Below are positions 35,778 to 45,407 of a DNA stretch of 64,000 nucleotides, piece after piece. Source of the DNA: a bacterium (GTDB taxonomy: Bacteria > Joyebacterota > Joyebacteria > Joyebacterales > Joyebacteraceae); assembly GCA_025774935.1 (NCBI GenBank), contig JALGZK010000009.1, positions 30,401-94,400 of the forward strand. Direction: 5' to 3'. The notes below the pieces were generated by a model. It searched no databases. It saw only the letters and a program-made list of their open reading frames with translations, and was not told where the DNA came from. The position numbers and the translations under genes were made by a program. How positions within the stretch are numbered: the stretch's first letter is position 1; the number at the start of each line of letters is the position of its first letter.

Positions 35778-38273
35778 TCACTTCAGAAGCGTCATCTTCC
35801 GGAAGACGTTCTCGCCGCCGGTCGCTAGGCGCGCGAAGTAGATGCCAGAGCCAAGATCTGCTCCGTTCTCGTCAGCTCCGTCCCACACGACCACATGCTG
35901 CCCCGCCCCGACGGCCTCGTCGATGAGCGTCCTCACGAGCCGTCCGTTCACGCTGTAGATCGAGAGCCTCACGTGCTCCGTGCCGGCGGGGACGGCGAAC
36001 TCGATCGTCGTCTTCGGGTTGAACGGATTCGGGAAGTTCTGCTTCAGGGCGAGCCGGCCGAGCGGATCGTCCCCGTCCGGGATTCCCGTCTCCTCGCCGA
36101 ACCAGTCGAGCACTCTCCCCATCAGCGTCATCTGGTTGTTGGGGTCCGGCTGGTCCGTCTTGACGAGCTCGAACGGGAAGCACTGGAAGACGAGCCTGTG
36201 TCCGCTCTCGTCTACCTTGACGGCCTTCCCGCCGTTCGCGGCGTAGAAGACCGTGTCGGCCGGCGCCGCTGACTCCATGCTGTCAGTGTTCCCGGACGGG
36301 AACGGACCTCCCAGCAGCGGGAGGACCATCCCGTCGCCGATCGGATCGCCCGAGACCCCCGTCACGCTGAAGGCGCCGTTGTTGTTGCTCCACGAGTTCA
36401 CGTGGAGGTAGTCCGTCGTGAACGTGTTCGCCGAGGCTCGCGAGCTCAGGTAGTCCATGCTGGCGAGGAAGAGGTTCCCGCCCCCGTCGAGGTAGTCCAT
36501 CAGGTTCTCTTCGTCCTCGTCGGTGACGTAGAGGGCGTCCCCGTCCGCCGTAGTCCAGAGGACGGCCCAGTACGACGCGAGCTGGCCCTGACTCGGCCTG
36601 CCGAGCGCGTCACCGTCCCAGATCCTCACGGCGTAGCCGTTCTCCACGACGGCCGTCGCCATGTGAGTCTCGTAGGTCCCACCGTCGTCGTCGTCGACGA
36701 GCAGGATCGAGGGAAGGTCCACGAAGGTCGCGAACGAGTTCGACGTGATCGTCCGGGCGTCCTGCCCCGAGGCCGTGAGCGTGGTCAGGGCCATGCCCTG
36801 GACCGTCCCGATGACGTCGGCGCACTCGATCTCGAACTCCGCCTGCTCGCCGACGCCCAGGATGTACTCCGCCGGCTCCGTGTGCCAGATCATGTCCGGC
36901 CCGCGGAACCGCGCCGTCCACTCCGACGGATCGACGCCTTCCGGGAGAACCTCCTGAGCGACGTCAACGGTGACCGTGCTGGTCGCGACGCCGATGTTCT
37001 CGAGCACCGTGTGGTAGACGGCCTCACCGAGGTAGTCGATCTCGTCGGCGTACTGGTCCGTCGACACGAAGTCGAGCGTCGGGAACTCCAGCGAGAACGA
37101 GTCGATGATGTCGCCCTCGGGGGTCACTGCTTCGAAATCGAGGCCGTAGCCGTCGATGCTGATCTTGCAGTAGTGGTGCACCTCGGCGGTCGTGACCACG
37201 TACGGGTAGCTCGGGATGGGGGAGTAGAGCGGCGCGCCCCCTCCGCCGGTGGTGACGTGCTGGACACCGTTTACTTCCGCTCGCGCGTAGTAGTGGTTGT
37301 GCCCCCCGAAGATGATCGACACGCCGTACTGCTCGCAGAGGGGCTGGATGTAGTTCTGAACGGGGATCTCGTTGCTGTGGCCACCGGCGCTCCAGCCGGG
37401 TTCGTGCAGCTGAATGAACTTCCAGAGCTTGGTCGACGCGGCGAGGTCGCTCTCGATCCACAGAAGCTGGGCCGAGCCCGGAGCGTAGCTCGTATACTGA
37501 TCGACCACGACGAAGTGGGCCGGGCCGTAGTCGTACGACCAGTACCGTCCGCTCACGTACGGGTACGGGAAGTACTTCATGAACAGCACTCCGGACTCCT
37601 CGTGGTTTCCCATGGCCGAGTGGTACGGAACGCTTCGGAGGAACTCCTGGATGCCGGAGTACGCCGGGTCGAAGAACTCGTCCCGCCAGTCACCTTCCAG
37701 GTCGCCGTCCGAGACTAGGTCACCCACCACGGCGACGATCGACTGGTAGGCCGGATCGTCCGTGAAAGTCGAGATCATCGCCGACGCCACCTGGTCGTGG
37801 TCGGCGGGGTAGGTGCGCGTGTCGCCGTACGCCAGGAACTTGACCGCGGTCGCCGAGGGGTCGGGCGCCGCGGTGAAGGTACCCACGTGCTGCGCGTCCG
37901 GTGCGATGACGCGGTAGTAGTAGTAAGTCCCGGGCACGAGGCCCGGAATCGTGAAGGTGTGCTGGTGGTCGGTCCCGTACTCGGTGGTCTCGGCGCTTCC
38001 GAGCGCGTACGTCGTGTCGAGCCCCCACTCGATCTCGCAGGTGTCCGGTCCGTCGAGCTGCCAGAGGACCTGCATCTCGGCGGGGTTCCCGGGCCAGATG
38101 AGATACGGCGCCTTCTCCGTCTGAACCGGCCGCCCGCGGGGCGCGGCGGACGCCGCAGTGTCGGGCTGGATGCTGTCGTCCGCGCCGTACAGTAGGAGGG
38201 GCAGGAGGGTGATCATCAGTGCCGCGAGCGCACTCGCGGCGACGGCGGTGCGTCTTCGATCGTTCGCCCGCAT
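35778..38273 (-). CDS. Secreted purple-acid-phosphatase-like metallophosphoesterase with FlgD-like tail
   Basis: 831 residues. Signal peptide about 1-32 (core 'ALAALMITLLPLLLYG'). An FN3-like purple acid phosphatase N-domain follows ('PYLIWPGNPAEMQVLWQLDG', about 55-140), then a calcineurin-like phosphoesterase domain (about 145-400) with 'AYGDTRTYPADHDQ', 'VVGDLVSDGD', 'MGNHEESG', 'QLHEPGWSAGGH' and 'IFGGHNHYYAR', all dinuclear metal ligands in order. Beta-rich regions and a ThuA/GATase-like 'ILLVDDDDGGTYETH' segment come next. The FlgD-like sorting domain closes it ('QNFPNPFNPKTTIEF', 'GRLVRTLIDEAVGAGQHVV'). The ATG at 38273 has GGAGGT 8 bases upstream. It probably releases phosphate from organic phosphoesters outside the cell. 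Confidence 0.9.
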   Translation of the reverse strand: MRANDRRRTAVAASALAALMITLLPLLLYGADDSIQPDTAASAAPRGRPVQTEKAPYLIWPGNPAEMQVLWQLDGPDTCEIEWGLDTTYALGSAETTEYGTDHQHTFTIPGLVPGTYYYYRVIAPDAQHVGTFTAAPDPSATAVKFLAYGDTRTYPADHDQVASAMISTFTDDPAYQSIVAVVGDLVSDGDLEGDWRDEFFDPAYSGIQEFLRSVPYHSAMGNHEESGVLFMKYFPYPYVSGRYWSYDYGPAHFVVVDQYTSYAPGSAQLLWIESDLAASTKLWKFIQLHEPGWSAGGHSNEIPVQNYIQPLCEQYGVSIIFGGHNHYYARAEVNGVQHVTTGGGGAPLYSPIPSYPYVVTTAEVHHYCKISIDGYGLDFEAVTPEGDIIDSFSLEFPTLDFVSTDQYADEIDYLGEAVYHTVLENIGVATSTVTVDVAQEVLPEGVDPSEWTARFRGPDMIWHTEPAEYILGVGEQAEFEIECADVIGTVQGMALTTLTASGQDARTITSNSFATFVDLPSILLVDDDDGGTYETHMATAVVENGYAVRIWDGDALGRPSQGQLASYWAVLWTTADGDALYVTDEDEENLMDYLDGGGNLFLASMDYLSSRASANTFTTDYLHVNSWSNNNGAFSVTGVSGDPIGDGMVLPLLGGPFPSGNTDSMESAAPADTVFYAANGGKAVKVDESGHRLVFQCFPFELVKTDQPDPNNQMTLMGRVLDWFGEETGIPDGDDPLGRLALKQNFPNPFNPKTTIEFAVPAGTEHVRLSIYSVNGRLVRTLIDEAVGAGQHVVVWDGADENGADLGSGIYFARLATGGENVFRKMTLLK

Positions 38274-38510
38274 GGTTCGGCACCTCCTCTTCAGGAAGGA
38301 GCTCCCTGAGTGAGACCAGTGCTCGGGGTTCCGTCCCTGCCTCCGGGATGGCTCCGAGGCCTGCACTGCGCGGAGCGAATCCCGCGCTCCGCACCTCCAT
38401 GCTACACAGTGGTCGACTAGCAGTCAAGAAGACAGAGGTCGCGCCCGCGCTCGGGACGCGGGGGAGGTTCAGATTCGAGCGACGTCCAGCAGCCGGTCTC
38501 ATACAGACAA

Positions 38511-38535
38511 GAGCCCGACCTTCTCGGCCGGGCTC
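38511..38535 (-). terminator. Terminator after the MBL-fold gene
   Basis: GAGCCCG and CGGGCTC pair around a partly paired ACC-TTCT-CGGC centre, 44 bases beyond the minus-strand stop at 38579. Confidence 0.6.
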
Positions 38536-38578
38536 TCGTCACTCCACCTCTGTCGCAATCGGGGAGAGGTTCCCTAGA

Positions 38579-39823
38579 CTACTGAAGGCCGTGCTTAGCC
38601 TTGAACTCCTGGATCATCTCCGCCATGACCTCGCTCACGTCCCATCGGCCCGCGAGCATCTCCTCCGATAGCTGATCGGGTACCGTCCTGTCCGGGTCGG
38701 GGGGCGGGTTGGGGCCCTTGACGCCCCACGCGTCCTCCGGAGAGACAGCCGTGCGCTCCGTGATGCCGTCCTTCGTGATGTTCCAGACGAGCATGTCCTC
38801 GGCGAGGGAGAGCGGACCATCGTAGGTCTCGCGGATCGCCTCCAGCATGATGTCGTGCGTACCGGCCTCGTTGAAGAAGTGGTAAGCGATCGCGAGCTTC
38901 GGCTTGACCTCGCTCATGATCTTGCCGAAGGCCTGGGGCGCCGTGTGCACGTAGGTGCCGACGCCGAGTGCAGTCGTCGGCGACTGGTTGTAGAACTCCA
39001 CCAGAAGCTCGGGCGTCATGAACGCCTCGTGGATGGCCACGTCGGCGTTCGTCGCGTACTTCCGGTACCACGTGTTCGGCATCGAGTCTCCGCCGATCAC
39101 GAGCTTCATGCCCTTCCACTCGAGCGCAAAGCTGACCGCGCCGTCGCCGGCGTGAATCGCGGGGAACGAGCGGATCGTGACGCCGTTCTCCTGATAGACG
39201 ATCTCGTTCTCGGCGGTGTAGTCGAACTCGTGTACGGTGATCTTGCCGGGCGCGGACGCCAGGTTCGCAAGACGCGTCATCCGGTCCCAGTTGTACGCCT
39301 TGAGGAAGTGCTCGACCGCGTAGGCCGTGCCCATCTCCTTCGTGGCCCCGCTCGGACCCCATATCTCGAGCGGAGCCGTGCGGCCGGAGGTCCATCCGCC
39401 GGCCCAGAGCCCCGGAAGGTCGCCCCAGTGGTCTGTGTGGAGGTGCGTCAGGAAAACCTTCTTCGTGAAGTCGAAGGGGATCATGAGCGCGGAAAGGTTC
39501 GCGTTCGCACCGGTTCCGATGTCGAACAGGAACTTGTCGCCGTTTCCGAGTTCCACGAGCCAGCACGTGGCCGCCTGGCCGCGTCGTGCAGCGGGCATGC
39601 CCGTCCCGAGCGCGATGAGACGGATTTCCTCGGCCCCGAGCTCCTCCGTGCCCGGGTAGTAGACGTACCGATCGGGGGCGGTCCCGGTGCGCTCGGAGAC
39701 AACGCCGCCGGCGGCGTTCGCCGAGGGGACGGTCGTCTCCCAGCCCAGATAGCCGAACAAGCAGACTCCGAGTGCGACAGCGCCCACGGTCACCGTGTAC
39801 CTCATCGTTCTGCGCCGAGTCAT
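38579..39823 (-). CDS. Exported MBL-fold metallo-hydrolase (GntH-like)
   Basis: 414 residues. An N-terminal signal or anchor segment lies near 10-37 ('VTVGAVALGVCLFGYLG'). The metallo-beta-lactamase domain has the zinc box 'THLHTDHWGDLPG', preceded by 'LFDIGTGANANL', then 'IGGDSMPN', 'DVAIHEAF' and 'LAIAYHFFNEAGTH'. This arrangement resembles the family annotated as GntH-type MBL hydrolases and RNase Z-like lactonases, as I recall it; the guanitoxin role should not be assumed. Start ATG with GGAGGT 7 bases upstream. Leader: a TTGACA promoter at 39989 and two TCCCGGGA palindromes between promoter and gene. The substrate is unknown. Confidence 0.87.
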   Translation of the reverse strand: MTRRRTMRYTVTVGAVALGVCLFGYLGWETTVPSANAAGGVVSERTGTAPDRYVYYPGTEELGAEEIRLIALGTGMPAARRGQAATCWLVELGNGDKFLFDIGTGANANLSALMIPFDFTKKVFLTHLHTDHWGDLPGLWAGGWTSGRTAPLEIWGPSGATKEMGTAYAVEHFLKAYNWDRMTRLANLASAPGKITVHEFDYTAENEIVYQENGVTIRSFPAIHAGDGAVSFALEWKGMKLVIGGDSMPNTWYRKYATNADVAIHEAFMTPELLVEFYNQSPTTALGVGTYVHTAPQAFGKIMSEVKPKLAIAYHFFNEAGTHDIMLEAIRETYDGPLSLAEDMLVWNITKDGITERTAVSPEDAWGVKGPNPPPDPDRTVPDQLSEEMLAGRWDVSEVMAEMIQEFKAKHGLQ

Positions 39824-39848
39824 TTCCTTTACCTCCGTACTGGCCCTG

Positions 39849-39872
39849 TCCCGGGAATCGCTTGTCCCGGGA
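39849..39872 (-). promoter_or_regulatory. Tandem palindromes, possible operator
   Basis: TCCCGGGA occurs at 39849-39856 and 39865-39872, each within a TGTCCCGGGA direct repeat 16 bases apart (about one and a half helical turns). They lie in the leader of the MBL-fold gene, 26 bases before its start codon. Confidence 0.4.
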
Positions 39873-39965
39873 CGTCATCGATCCGTGCATTACGCCCTCT
39901 GGAGGGTCTCCTTCCCTGACTCCTCCCGAGGGACTGATTCGTCGTAGATGCGAGTGCGTGCTGGC

Positions 39966-39994
39966 AGTTGAGCACTTGTCTCCGATGATGTCAA
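39966..39994 (-). promoter_or_regulatory. Candidate promoter for the MBL-fold gene
   Basis: On the minus strand a perfect TTGACA (39994-39989) is followed after 17 bases by TCAACT (39971-39966), a weak -10. The leader would be about 135 bases. Confidence 0.4.
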
Positions 39995-40132
39995 GTGCGG
40001 ATTGAGTGTTGCTCGGGTGTCAGGCGTACTCCGCGCCCGAGATGCCTGATTCCTGTTGTCTCGTTCTGCATCCAAAGAATCACGTCGGCCGGAATCTTGA
40101 CGGTTCGATTCGGAACAGGGAGGGAGACGGTG

Positions 40133-41164
40133 ATGAAGAAAACGTTGGTGCGAGGCTTCGCGACTGCGGCGGTTCTCATGTCCGCGCTCCTTGCTCCCGC
40201 TGGAGCGTCTCAGTGCCATCCGGCAGAGGATCCCACCAGTGGGATGGCCGGCCCGTCCGCCGTGGAGCTGAATCTCATCGGCGGGTTCGACACGCCGGGC
40301 AGCGCCAGGGCGGTAGCCGTTGCTGGAGGACTTGCTTTCGTTGCGGATGGGAGCTCCGGGCTTCACGTGCTTGACGTGACCGATCCGGCGACTCCTGCGC
40401 ACGTGTCGAGCTACGACACGCCGGGCACTGCGATGGGCGCGACCGCTGCCGGCGACTTCGTCTTCGTCGCGGACGGTCGTTCAGGAGTGCTGGTGCTGGA
40501 TGTGAGCGATCCCACGATGCCTGCGTTCGTTGCGGAGTACGACACCGATGGATCAGCCCGCGTCATAGACATCTACGGGCACTACGCCTACGTGGCCGAC
40601 TTTGACTCCGGTCTCTGGATCCTCGATGTCTCCAACCCCGCGAGACCCGAACTCGCTGCAGTCTACGAAACGCCGGGGGATGCATACGGTGTGGCGGTCG
40701 CCGGCGGATACGCCTACGTTGCGAACTTCGATTCGGGATTGCAGATCGTCGATGTGAGCGAACCGACGGAGCCGTTCCTTGCTGCCAACCTAGATACTCC
40801 GGGGCTCGCGGTTCGCGTCGCGCTCGACGGCGACCTCGTCTACGTGGCGGACGAGGCCGCCGGACTCCAGGTAATCGACGTTCGCGATCCGACGACTCCC
40901 GTCATCGTGGGGAACCACCCCGTGTCGCACTACGCGTACGGTGTCGCCATCGACGGCCAACGGGTCTATCTGGCGGAGGGTTCTGAAGGCGTGCAGGTCG
41001 TGGACGTCGCGGATGCCTCGAACCCGGCGACGCTCTCGACCTCCAGCGCACCAGGCACCTCCGTCGATGTTGCCGTGGCCGGTGTCTACGCTTACGTAGC
41101 GGCCACTCGATCCGGCGTCCATGTGTTCCAGGCAACCCGGCCCGACGAGAAGAGAGGCGAATGA
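40133..41164 (+). CDS. Secreted LVIVD-repeat beta-propeller protein
   Basis: 343 residues. Signal peptide about 1-25. The rest is seven or so LVIVD blades of about 42 residues, each with 'YAYVAD..SGL.ILDVSNP..P' ('FVADGSSGLHVLDVTDPATP', 'YVADFDSGLWILDVSNPARP', 'YVANFDSGLQIVDVSEPTEP'), a full propeller. There is no FlgD-like or WG-IK-YR tail: the last residues are 'QATRPDEKRGE', unlike most exoproteins here. The ATG at 40133 has GGGAGGGAG upstream and begins the signal peptide; the frame is open from 39995 without one. It is related to the propeller part of the selenoprotein at 58699. Confidence 0.87.
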   Translation: MKKTLVRGFATAAVLMSALLAPAGASQCHPAEDPTSGMAGPSAVELNLIGGFDTPGSARAVAVAGGLAFVADGSSGLHVLDVTDPATPAHVSSYDTPGTAMGATAAGDFVFVADGRSGVLVLDVSDPTMPAFVAEYDTDGSARVIDIYGHYAYVADFDSGLWILDVSNPARPELAAVYETPGDAYGVAVAGGYAYVANFDSGLQIVDVSEPTEPFLAANLDTPGLAVRVALDGDLVYVADEAAGLQVIDVRDPTTPVIVGNHPVSHYAYGVAIDGQRVYLAEGSEGVQVVDVADASNPATLSTSSAPGTSVDVAVAGVYAYVAATRSGVHVFQATRPDEKRGE

Positions 41165-41224
41165 GCCGTCGTCTTCCGCGCGACCACGGCACGTCCGCCT
41201 CTGTCGTCAGTGTGGATCGGAGCG

Positions 41225-44200
41225 CTACCGCAGGAACACGACCTTCCTCGAGGCGACGTTCGCTCCCGCCTCGACCCTCACGAAGTAGACGCCGCTGGCC
41301 ACGCGGCTTCCCCTCCCGTGAGCGCCGTCCCACCGGATCGCGTGCTCGCCCGCCAGCAGCTCGGCGTCGACGAGCGTCCGCACGAGGCGGCCCGCTGCGC
41401 TGTAGATTCTGACCGTCACGTTCTCCGGAGCGGGCAGCGAGAGCGTCATCCTCGTGTCGCCCGAGAACGGGTTCGGGCGCGCCGGGTGGAACCTGAAGAT
41501 CGCCGCCGGCTCTCCGTCTTCGATTCCCGTCCCCGTCAGGTCTATGTGAACGTCGATGCGCGCGGCGGTCGCGTACCCGCCGGCGTTCGCCGTCACGTTC
41601 GCCCAGAGCGTCGCGACGGTGTCGGAGACGGCCTCTGACACCATGAACGTGAGCGGGTCGATCGTGTTCTGAGCGGAAGCGCCCGCGGGAACGTCCGGGA
41701 ACGCCGACGTGCTGTCGACGACCGTCAGCTCGCTCCCGCTCGAGGTCAGAACGACCGACACGCCCTCGGCCGCATCCCCGCCCTGGTTGTCCAGGGTCAG
41801 GGTGACCGAGACCGTCTCGCCGGGCTGCGGCAGCCCGTCGCCGTTCCCGCCCCCCGCGTCATCCAGGACGACGCTTTCCAGGACGAGCCAGGGAATGTCG
41901 GGGTCCTCCGGCGCGATCGTCGTGAAGAGGATCGCCGTGCCGTCGTCGATCGTCGGCGCTCCTGAGGCGTAGGTACCGTCGTAGACCCACTGGATCCCGC
42001 CGGTCTGCGCCGGGTTCTCGATCCCGACCGTGCACGCGCCCGGGTCCGACACGTCCTGGTACTGGACAAGGATCATCCCGTCGCCCGTGGGGGTGGGGTA
42101 GTACTCCGGGTTCAGCAGCATCACCTGGAACGTCTCCGTCGCCAGGCTGTCCCAGTGCCTGACCTCGTCGAACTGGACGACGTAACGGTGGTTCGCCGCG
42201 TCGAGGAACCGGTAGATCTCCCCGCCAGCCGACGGATCGAGGTCGTCCCAGAACGGCGCGATCATCCGGGCCGGCCCGTGCGGGTCCGGGATCGGCGAGT
42301 TGTCTCCGAAACGGTAGTCGGTGTACCCCATAGCCGCGAAACCGTTCGAGCAGACCGAGATCTCGTTGTAGGTGGTCCCGTAGTAGGGGAAGTCGAAGAA
42401 GAAGAAGAGGGTCGTCGTCGCCGCGTCCTCGTCGGTGATCTCGGTCACGAGGGTGCCGGGCCCCGGGGGCGCGATGTCGGACCATTCGAACGTCGGGGCC
42501 GGTCCGTACTCCGAGTCCCCCTGGTCGTAGGCGAAGTACCCGTACCCGTCCGGTCCCGTCGGGCCCGACGACGAGGGGCCGGAGAGCGTGAGCTCGACGT
42601 CGGCGGTCGTGGCGTACTGGTAGGAGTGTCCGTCCGCTTCCAGCGCGAGTGAGAACGAAGCGACGTGGCCGTTCGGGGCGATCGGGGAGACGGACACGGC
42701 GAACGGGAGACTCGCGTTGTCGCACGTCGACCCCGCACCCGCGTCGGTGAACGCTGAGTATCCAGATGTCACCGCGACGTACTCGTCCGAGCTCGCGAGC
42801 GTGCCCTCGATGGACTCGAGTGCGCACTCGCCGTCGTTGGCGAGCGTGACGACGAGGGAGACGGTCTCGCCCGCTTCCGCCACTCCGTCGCCGTCGCCTC
42901 CGGGCGGGTCGTCGACCACTTCCACCGATGCGGGGGAGAGGTGTCCGGCTGCGATCTCGATCGCCGGCGGATGCACGACCCTCGTCGTACCGCCGTACGC
43001 GAGCGAGAGCGCGAAGGGCACGACATGGTCTCCCTGGCAGTCTGCCGAGACGGTCAACTCGAACTCGTCCTGCCCCCACACGGTCGCGTCGGGGGAGATG
43101 TCACCGAAGTAGGCGAGGCTGTCGACGAGCGTCGTGTGGACCTCGTCCGTTCTGAACGTAGCCGTGAGCGAGGGGGCGGGCTCGTTCCCGATGTTCGTGA
43201 GCGCAACCGAGACGAGCGCGGTCTCACCGGGGCTCAGGAGGCCGTCCCCGTTTCCGCCGGCCGAGTCGTCGATCGCGGTCTCCGAGTGTGTGACGAACGG
43301 GCCGCTCGGCAGAACGACGACAGTGCCCTCGTAGGGCAGTGCGTTCCTTGCCGTCACGGTGACCGAGAGATCGCCGGGCGACGAGGGAGAGATGGGCAGG
43401 ACGGCCGCGCCGAGGGCGTCGGTGTACTGCCACGAGTAGACGTCGCTCCCCATGACACAGGCGACGAGAGCGTCCTCCACCGGCGCACCGTCCTTGAGGA
43501 CCGTGACCCCCAGGTCCGACGGCCCCGTCGACGCACCCTCGTCGTGGTAGACCGTCAGGTGAGAGGGCGTCCCGGTCCAGAGATTGAGCTCTGGATCCCC
43601 GAGGAGGTTCCAGGCCTGGTACTCCTGGTGGTTCTCGTCGTGCATGAAGAGGTTGAGCTTGCCCGCGAGACACGCTTCACCCAGCGTGAGTGCGTCAGGC
43701 CCGAAGGCGTTCGCCATGAACCCCTCGTCAACGTACCCGCGCCTGAGCGAGAGCGCCTGGCTGGCGCCTATGATCGTGTTGCTGCCGAAGAAGGCGACGC
43801 CCCCTGCGGGGTCCGTCGCCGAGCCTGCCCGCACCCAGGTCTCGCAGACGTATCCGTCGACGTCGAACACGCCGGTCCCGCAGGTCGCCGACACGACGAC
43901 CGGCAGGCGCCAGCCGCTGGTCGTGGCGTTGGGGTTGATGTCGAAGGGGGGATTCCAGTTGAAGAGGGCCTGCCCCCTGAAGTTCAGGAAGCCCCTTCCC
44001 TCGTTCACTGAGTTGTAGACGTCCTGTGTCGAGACGGGGTTCCGCCTGAAGAGCGTGTCGACGGGAGCGAACTCCGCGGACTGCATCAGGTCGTATACGA
44101 ACCACGTGTTCGCGTAGTAGATCCAGTCACCGTCGTCGAAGTCGTCGGCGATCATGAGGGTCGCCGACGTAGGCCACGCCGGATCGTCCTCGACGGGCGT

Positions 44201-45130
44201 GCGCTCGTAGCCCAGGATCTTCGCCACCTGCGTGGTGCAGTGGCCCGGCGAATCCGCCGTGATGCGGCCGACCATGACGTCGGCGAGGTAGTCGCTGCCC
44301 TCGAGCGTCGCGTAGTAGTTGTCCGTGTGAGTGAGCCCGTAGTGGACGGGAATCTGTTCGGTGTCGCCGACCAGGAGGACGTACTCCGGCGGGACCTCCC
44401 AGGTGTTGTACGCATCGAGGACGTAGTTCCTGATGTCGTCCGGAGTCGAGCCGACGTCGCTCAACCTCACGACCTTCGTCTGAATGCCCTTCGTGTGCTT
44501 CCACTCCGCCAGAGGCTCGATGTACTCCTCGTACAGGTCCCACACGATGATGAGGTAGCGCCCGCCGAAGGGGATCGATTCCCCGTCCCGGCGGAGCGAG
44601 GCAGCCGGTGGCGCCGCGTCGCCGTCCGCGTCGTCGTAGTTGACCACCGTGCTCTCGTACAGACGACGGAAGGCGGGGGAGACCTGACCGCGGCGGTGGT
44701 GCTTCTCGTTCAGCCCGGGCCCGTCGAGCGCGCGGAGTTCGACCTCGACGGAGAGCGCGCCGTCCGCGAGCATCGGCCACAGCAACGAGGGCGAGAACGT
44801 GATCTGGACGACTCGGAGGTCCCGGAGGATGGCGGGTTCGGAGACTGTTACGCACGCGGCAACGTCGGGAGGTGTGATCTCGGTGACGATCCTCCCGGTG
44901 TCCGGTACTCGGACGAGCGTCGAGAGGGGACCGACGGGGACTTCGTCTGCGTCGAAGTCCGCTTCGAACCTGAGCGAGACGCCCTGCGGCGTATCGGTGA
45001 CGACCTCGACGGTCGGACGGGCGTCGACGTGCACCGGAAGGCAGGCACAGACGGCGAGAGCAAGGACCGCGACCGCGGTGGTCTTCCGAATGCCGGCACG
45101 TGTGAAGGACGGACTCAAGTGCTGCTCCAC
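41225..45130 (-). CDS. Gingipain-like (C25-type) exoprotein with FlgD-like tail, catalytic His replaced
   Basis: 1301 residues. Signal peptide about 1-38. A propeptide-like region precedes a C25 caspase-fold domain (about 190-540: 'YLIIVWDLYEEYIEPLAEWKHTKG' region, 'YVLLVGDTEQIP', 'DVMVGRI'). The nucleophile site is present ('VVVSATCGTG', Cys417), but the usual GHG histidine position reads 'LNFRGQALFNW' (Gln387). Three repeats of 'GGNGDG...PGETVS' type linkers (possible calcium sites), a NIDO-like domain ('MIAPFWDDLDPSAGG') and a FlgD-like tail ('HPARPNPFSGDTRMTLSLPAP') follow. It has its own minus-strand promoter. It is either a protease using another base or a catalytically dead surface protein. 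Confidence 0.87.
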   Translation of the reverse strand: MEQHLSPSFTRAGIRKTTAVAVLALAVCACLPVHVDARPTVEVVTDTPQGVSLRFEADFDADEVPVGPLSTLVRVPDTGRIVTEITPPDVAACVTVSEPAILRDLRVVQITFSPSLLWPMLADGALSVEVELRALDGPGLNEKHHRRGQVSPAFRRLYESTVVNYDDADGDAAPPAASLRRDGESIPFGGRYLIIVWDLYEEYIEPLAEWKHTKGIQTKVVRLSDVGSTPDDIRNYVLDAYNTWEVPPEYVLLVGDTEQIPVHYGLTHTDNYYATLEGSDYLADVMVGRITADSPGHCTTQVAKILGYERTPVEDDPAWPTSATLMIADDFDDGDWIYYANTWFVYDLMQSAEFAPVDTLFRRNPVSTQDVYNSVNEGRGFLNFRGQALFNWNPPFDINPNATTSGWRLPVVVSATCGTGVFDVDGYVCETWVRAGSATDPAGGVAFFGSNTIIGASQALSLRRGYVDEGFMANAFGPDALTLGEACLAGKLNLFMHDENHQEYQAWNLLGDPELNLWTGTPSHLTVYHDEGASTGPSDLGVTVLKDGAPVEDALVACVMGSDVYSWQYTDALGAAVLPISPSSPGDLSVTVTARNALPYEGTVVVLPSGPFVTHSETAIDDSAGGNGDGLLSPGETALVSVALTNIGNEPAPSLTATFRTDEVHTTLVDSLAYFGDISPDATVWGQDEFELTVSADCQGDHVVPFALSLAYGGTTRVVHPPAIEIAAGHLSPASVEVVDDPPGGDGDGVAEAGETVSLVVTLANDGECALESIEGTLASSDEYVAVTSGYSAFTDAGAGSTCDNASLPFAVSVSPIAPNGHVASFSLALEADGHSYQYATTADVELTLSGPSSSGPTGPDGYGYFAYDQGDSEYGPAPTFEWSDIAPPGPGTLVTEITDEDAATTTLFFFFDFPYYGTTYNEISVCSNGFAAMGYTDYRFGDNSPIPDPHGPARMIAPFWDDLDPSAGGEIYRFLDAANHRYVVQFDEVRHWDSLATETFQVMLLNPEYYPTPTGDGMILVQYQDVSDPGACTVGIENPAQTGGIQWVYDGTYASGAPTIDDGTAILFTTIAPEDPDIPWLVLESVVLDDAGGGNGDGLPQPGETVSVTLTLDNQGGDAAEGVSVVLTSSGSELTVVDSTSAFPDVPAGASAQNTIDPLTFMVSEAVSDTVATLWANVTANAGGYATAARIDVHIDLTGTGIEDGEPAAIFRFHPARPNPFSGDTRMTLSLPAPENVTVRIYSAAGRLVRTLVDAELLAGEHAIRWDGAHGRGSRVASGVYFVRVEAGANVASRKVVFLR

Positions 45131-45169
45131 GAGGCCCGCGGGCGTGGGGAGTTTCGAGTCATTTCATCC

Positions 45170-45198
45170 ACTTTATCACAGTTCAGGGCGTTCGTCAA
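45170..45198 (-). promoter_or_regulatory. Promoter for the C25-type gene
   Basis: On the minus strand TTGACG (45198-45193), a 17-base spacer and TAAAGT (45175-45170). The start codon at 45130 is about 40 bases on. Confidence 0.7.
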
Positions 45199-45291
45199 TG
45201 TCCGCAGGATCCCGGGATCCTCCTCAGCTCTCAGGCAGGTTCCCTCCGTGGGGGCGACGCGAAGACGGGGCTCCAGTGCGTCCAGCAGATT

Positions 45292-45300
45292 TGGTATGAT
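45292..45300 (+). promoter_or_regulatory. Extended -10 promoter for the 45408 gene
   Basis: TG-G-TATGAT is an extended -10 element without a good -35. It is divergent from the promoter at 45170-45198, and the gene starts about 100 bases downstream. Confidence 0.5.
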
Positions 45301-45407
45301 GGCAAGAGAAGGACGCGGTCCGGGATGCCGGACCGACCGTCTCGTGGCTTCACTGAGCTCGCCGGCTCGCGTACCGCAGTCCCACCGACCCGAAGGGGGC
45401 CTCGATC

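Larger units (their letters stand above)
39824..40132 (+). other. Divergent non-coding region between MBL and LVIVD genes
   Basis: It holds a minus-strand promoter and two tandem palindromes. No clear promoter is seen for the + strand gene. Confidence 0.5.

Noticed and set aside
38579..39823. Calling the MBL protein a guanitoxin biosynthesis enzyme
   Set aside because: Similarity to GntH-type names is at family level only, and no other guanitoxin gene is present.
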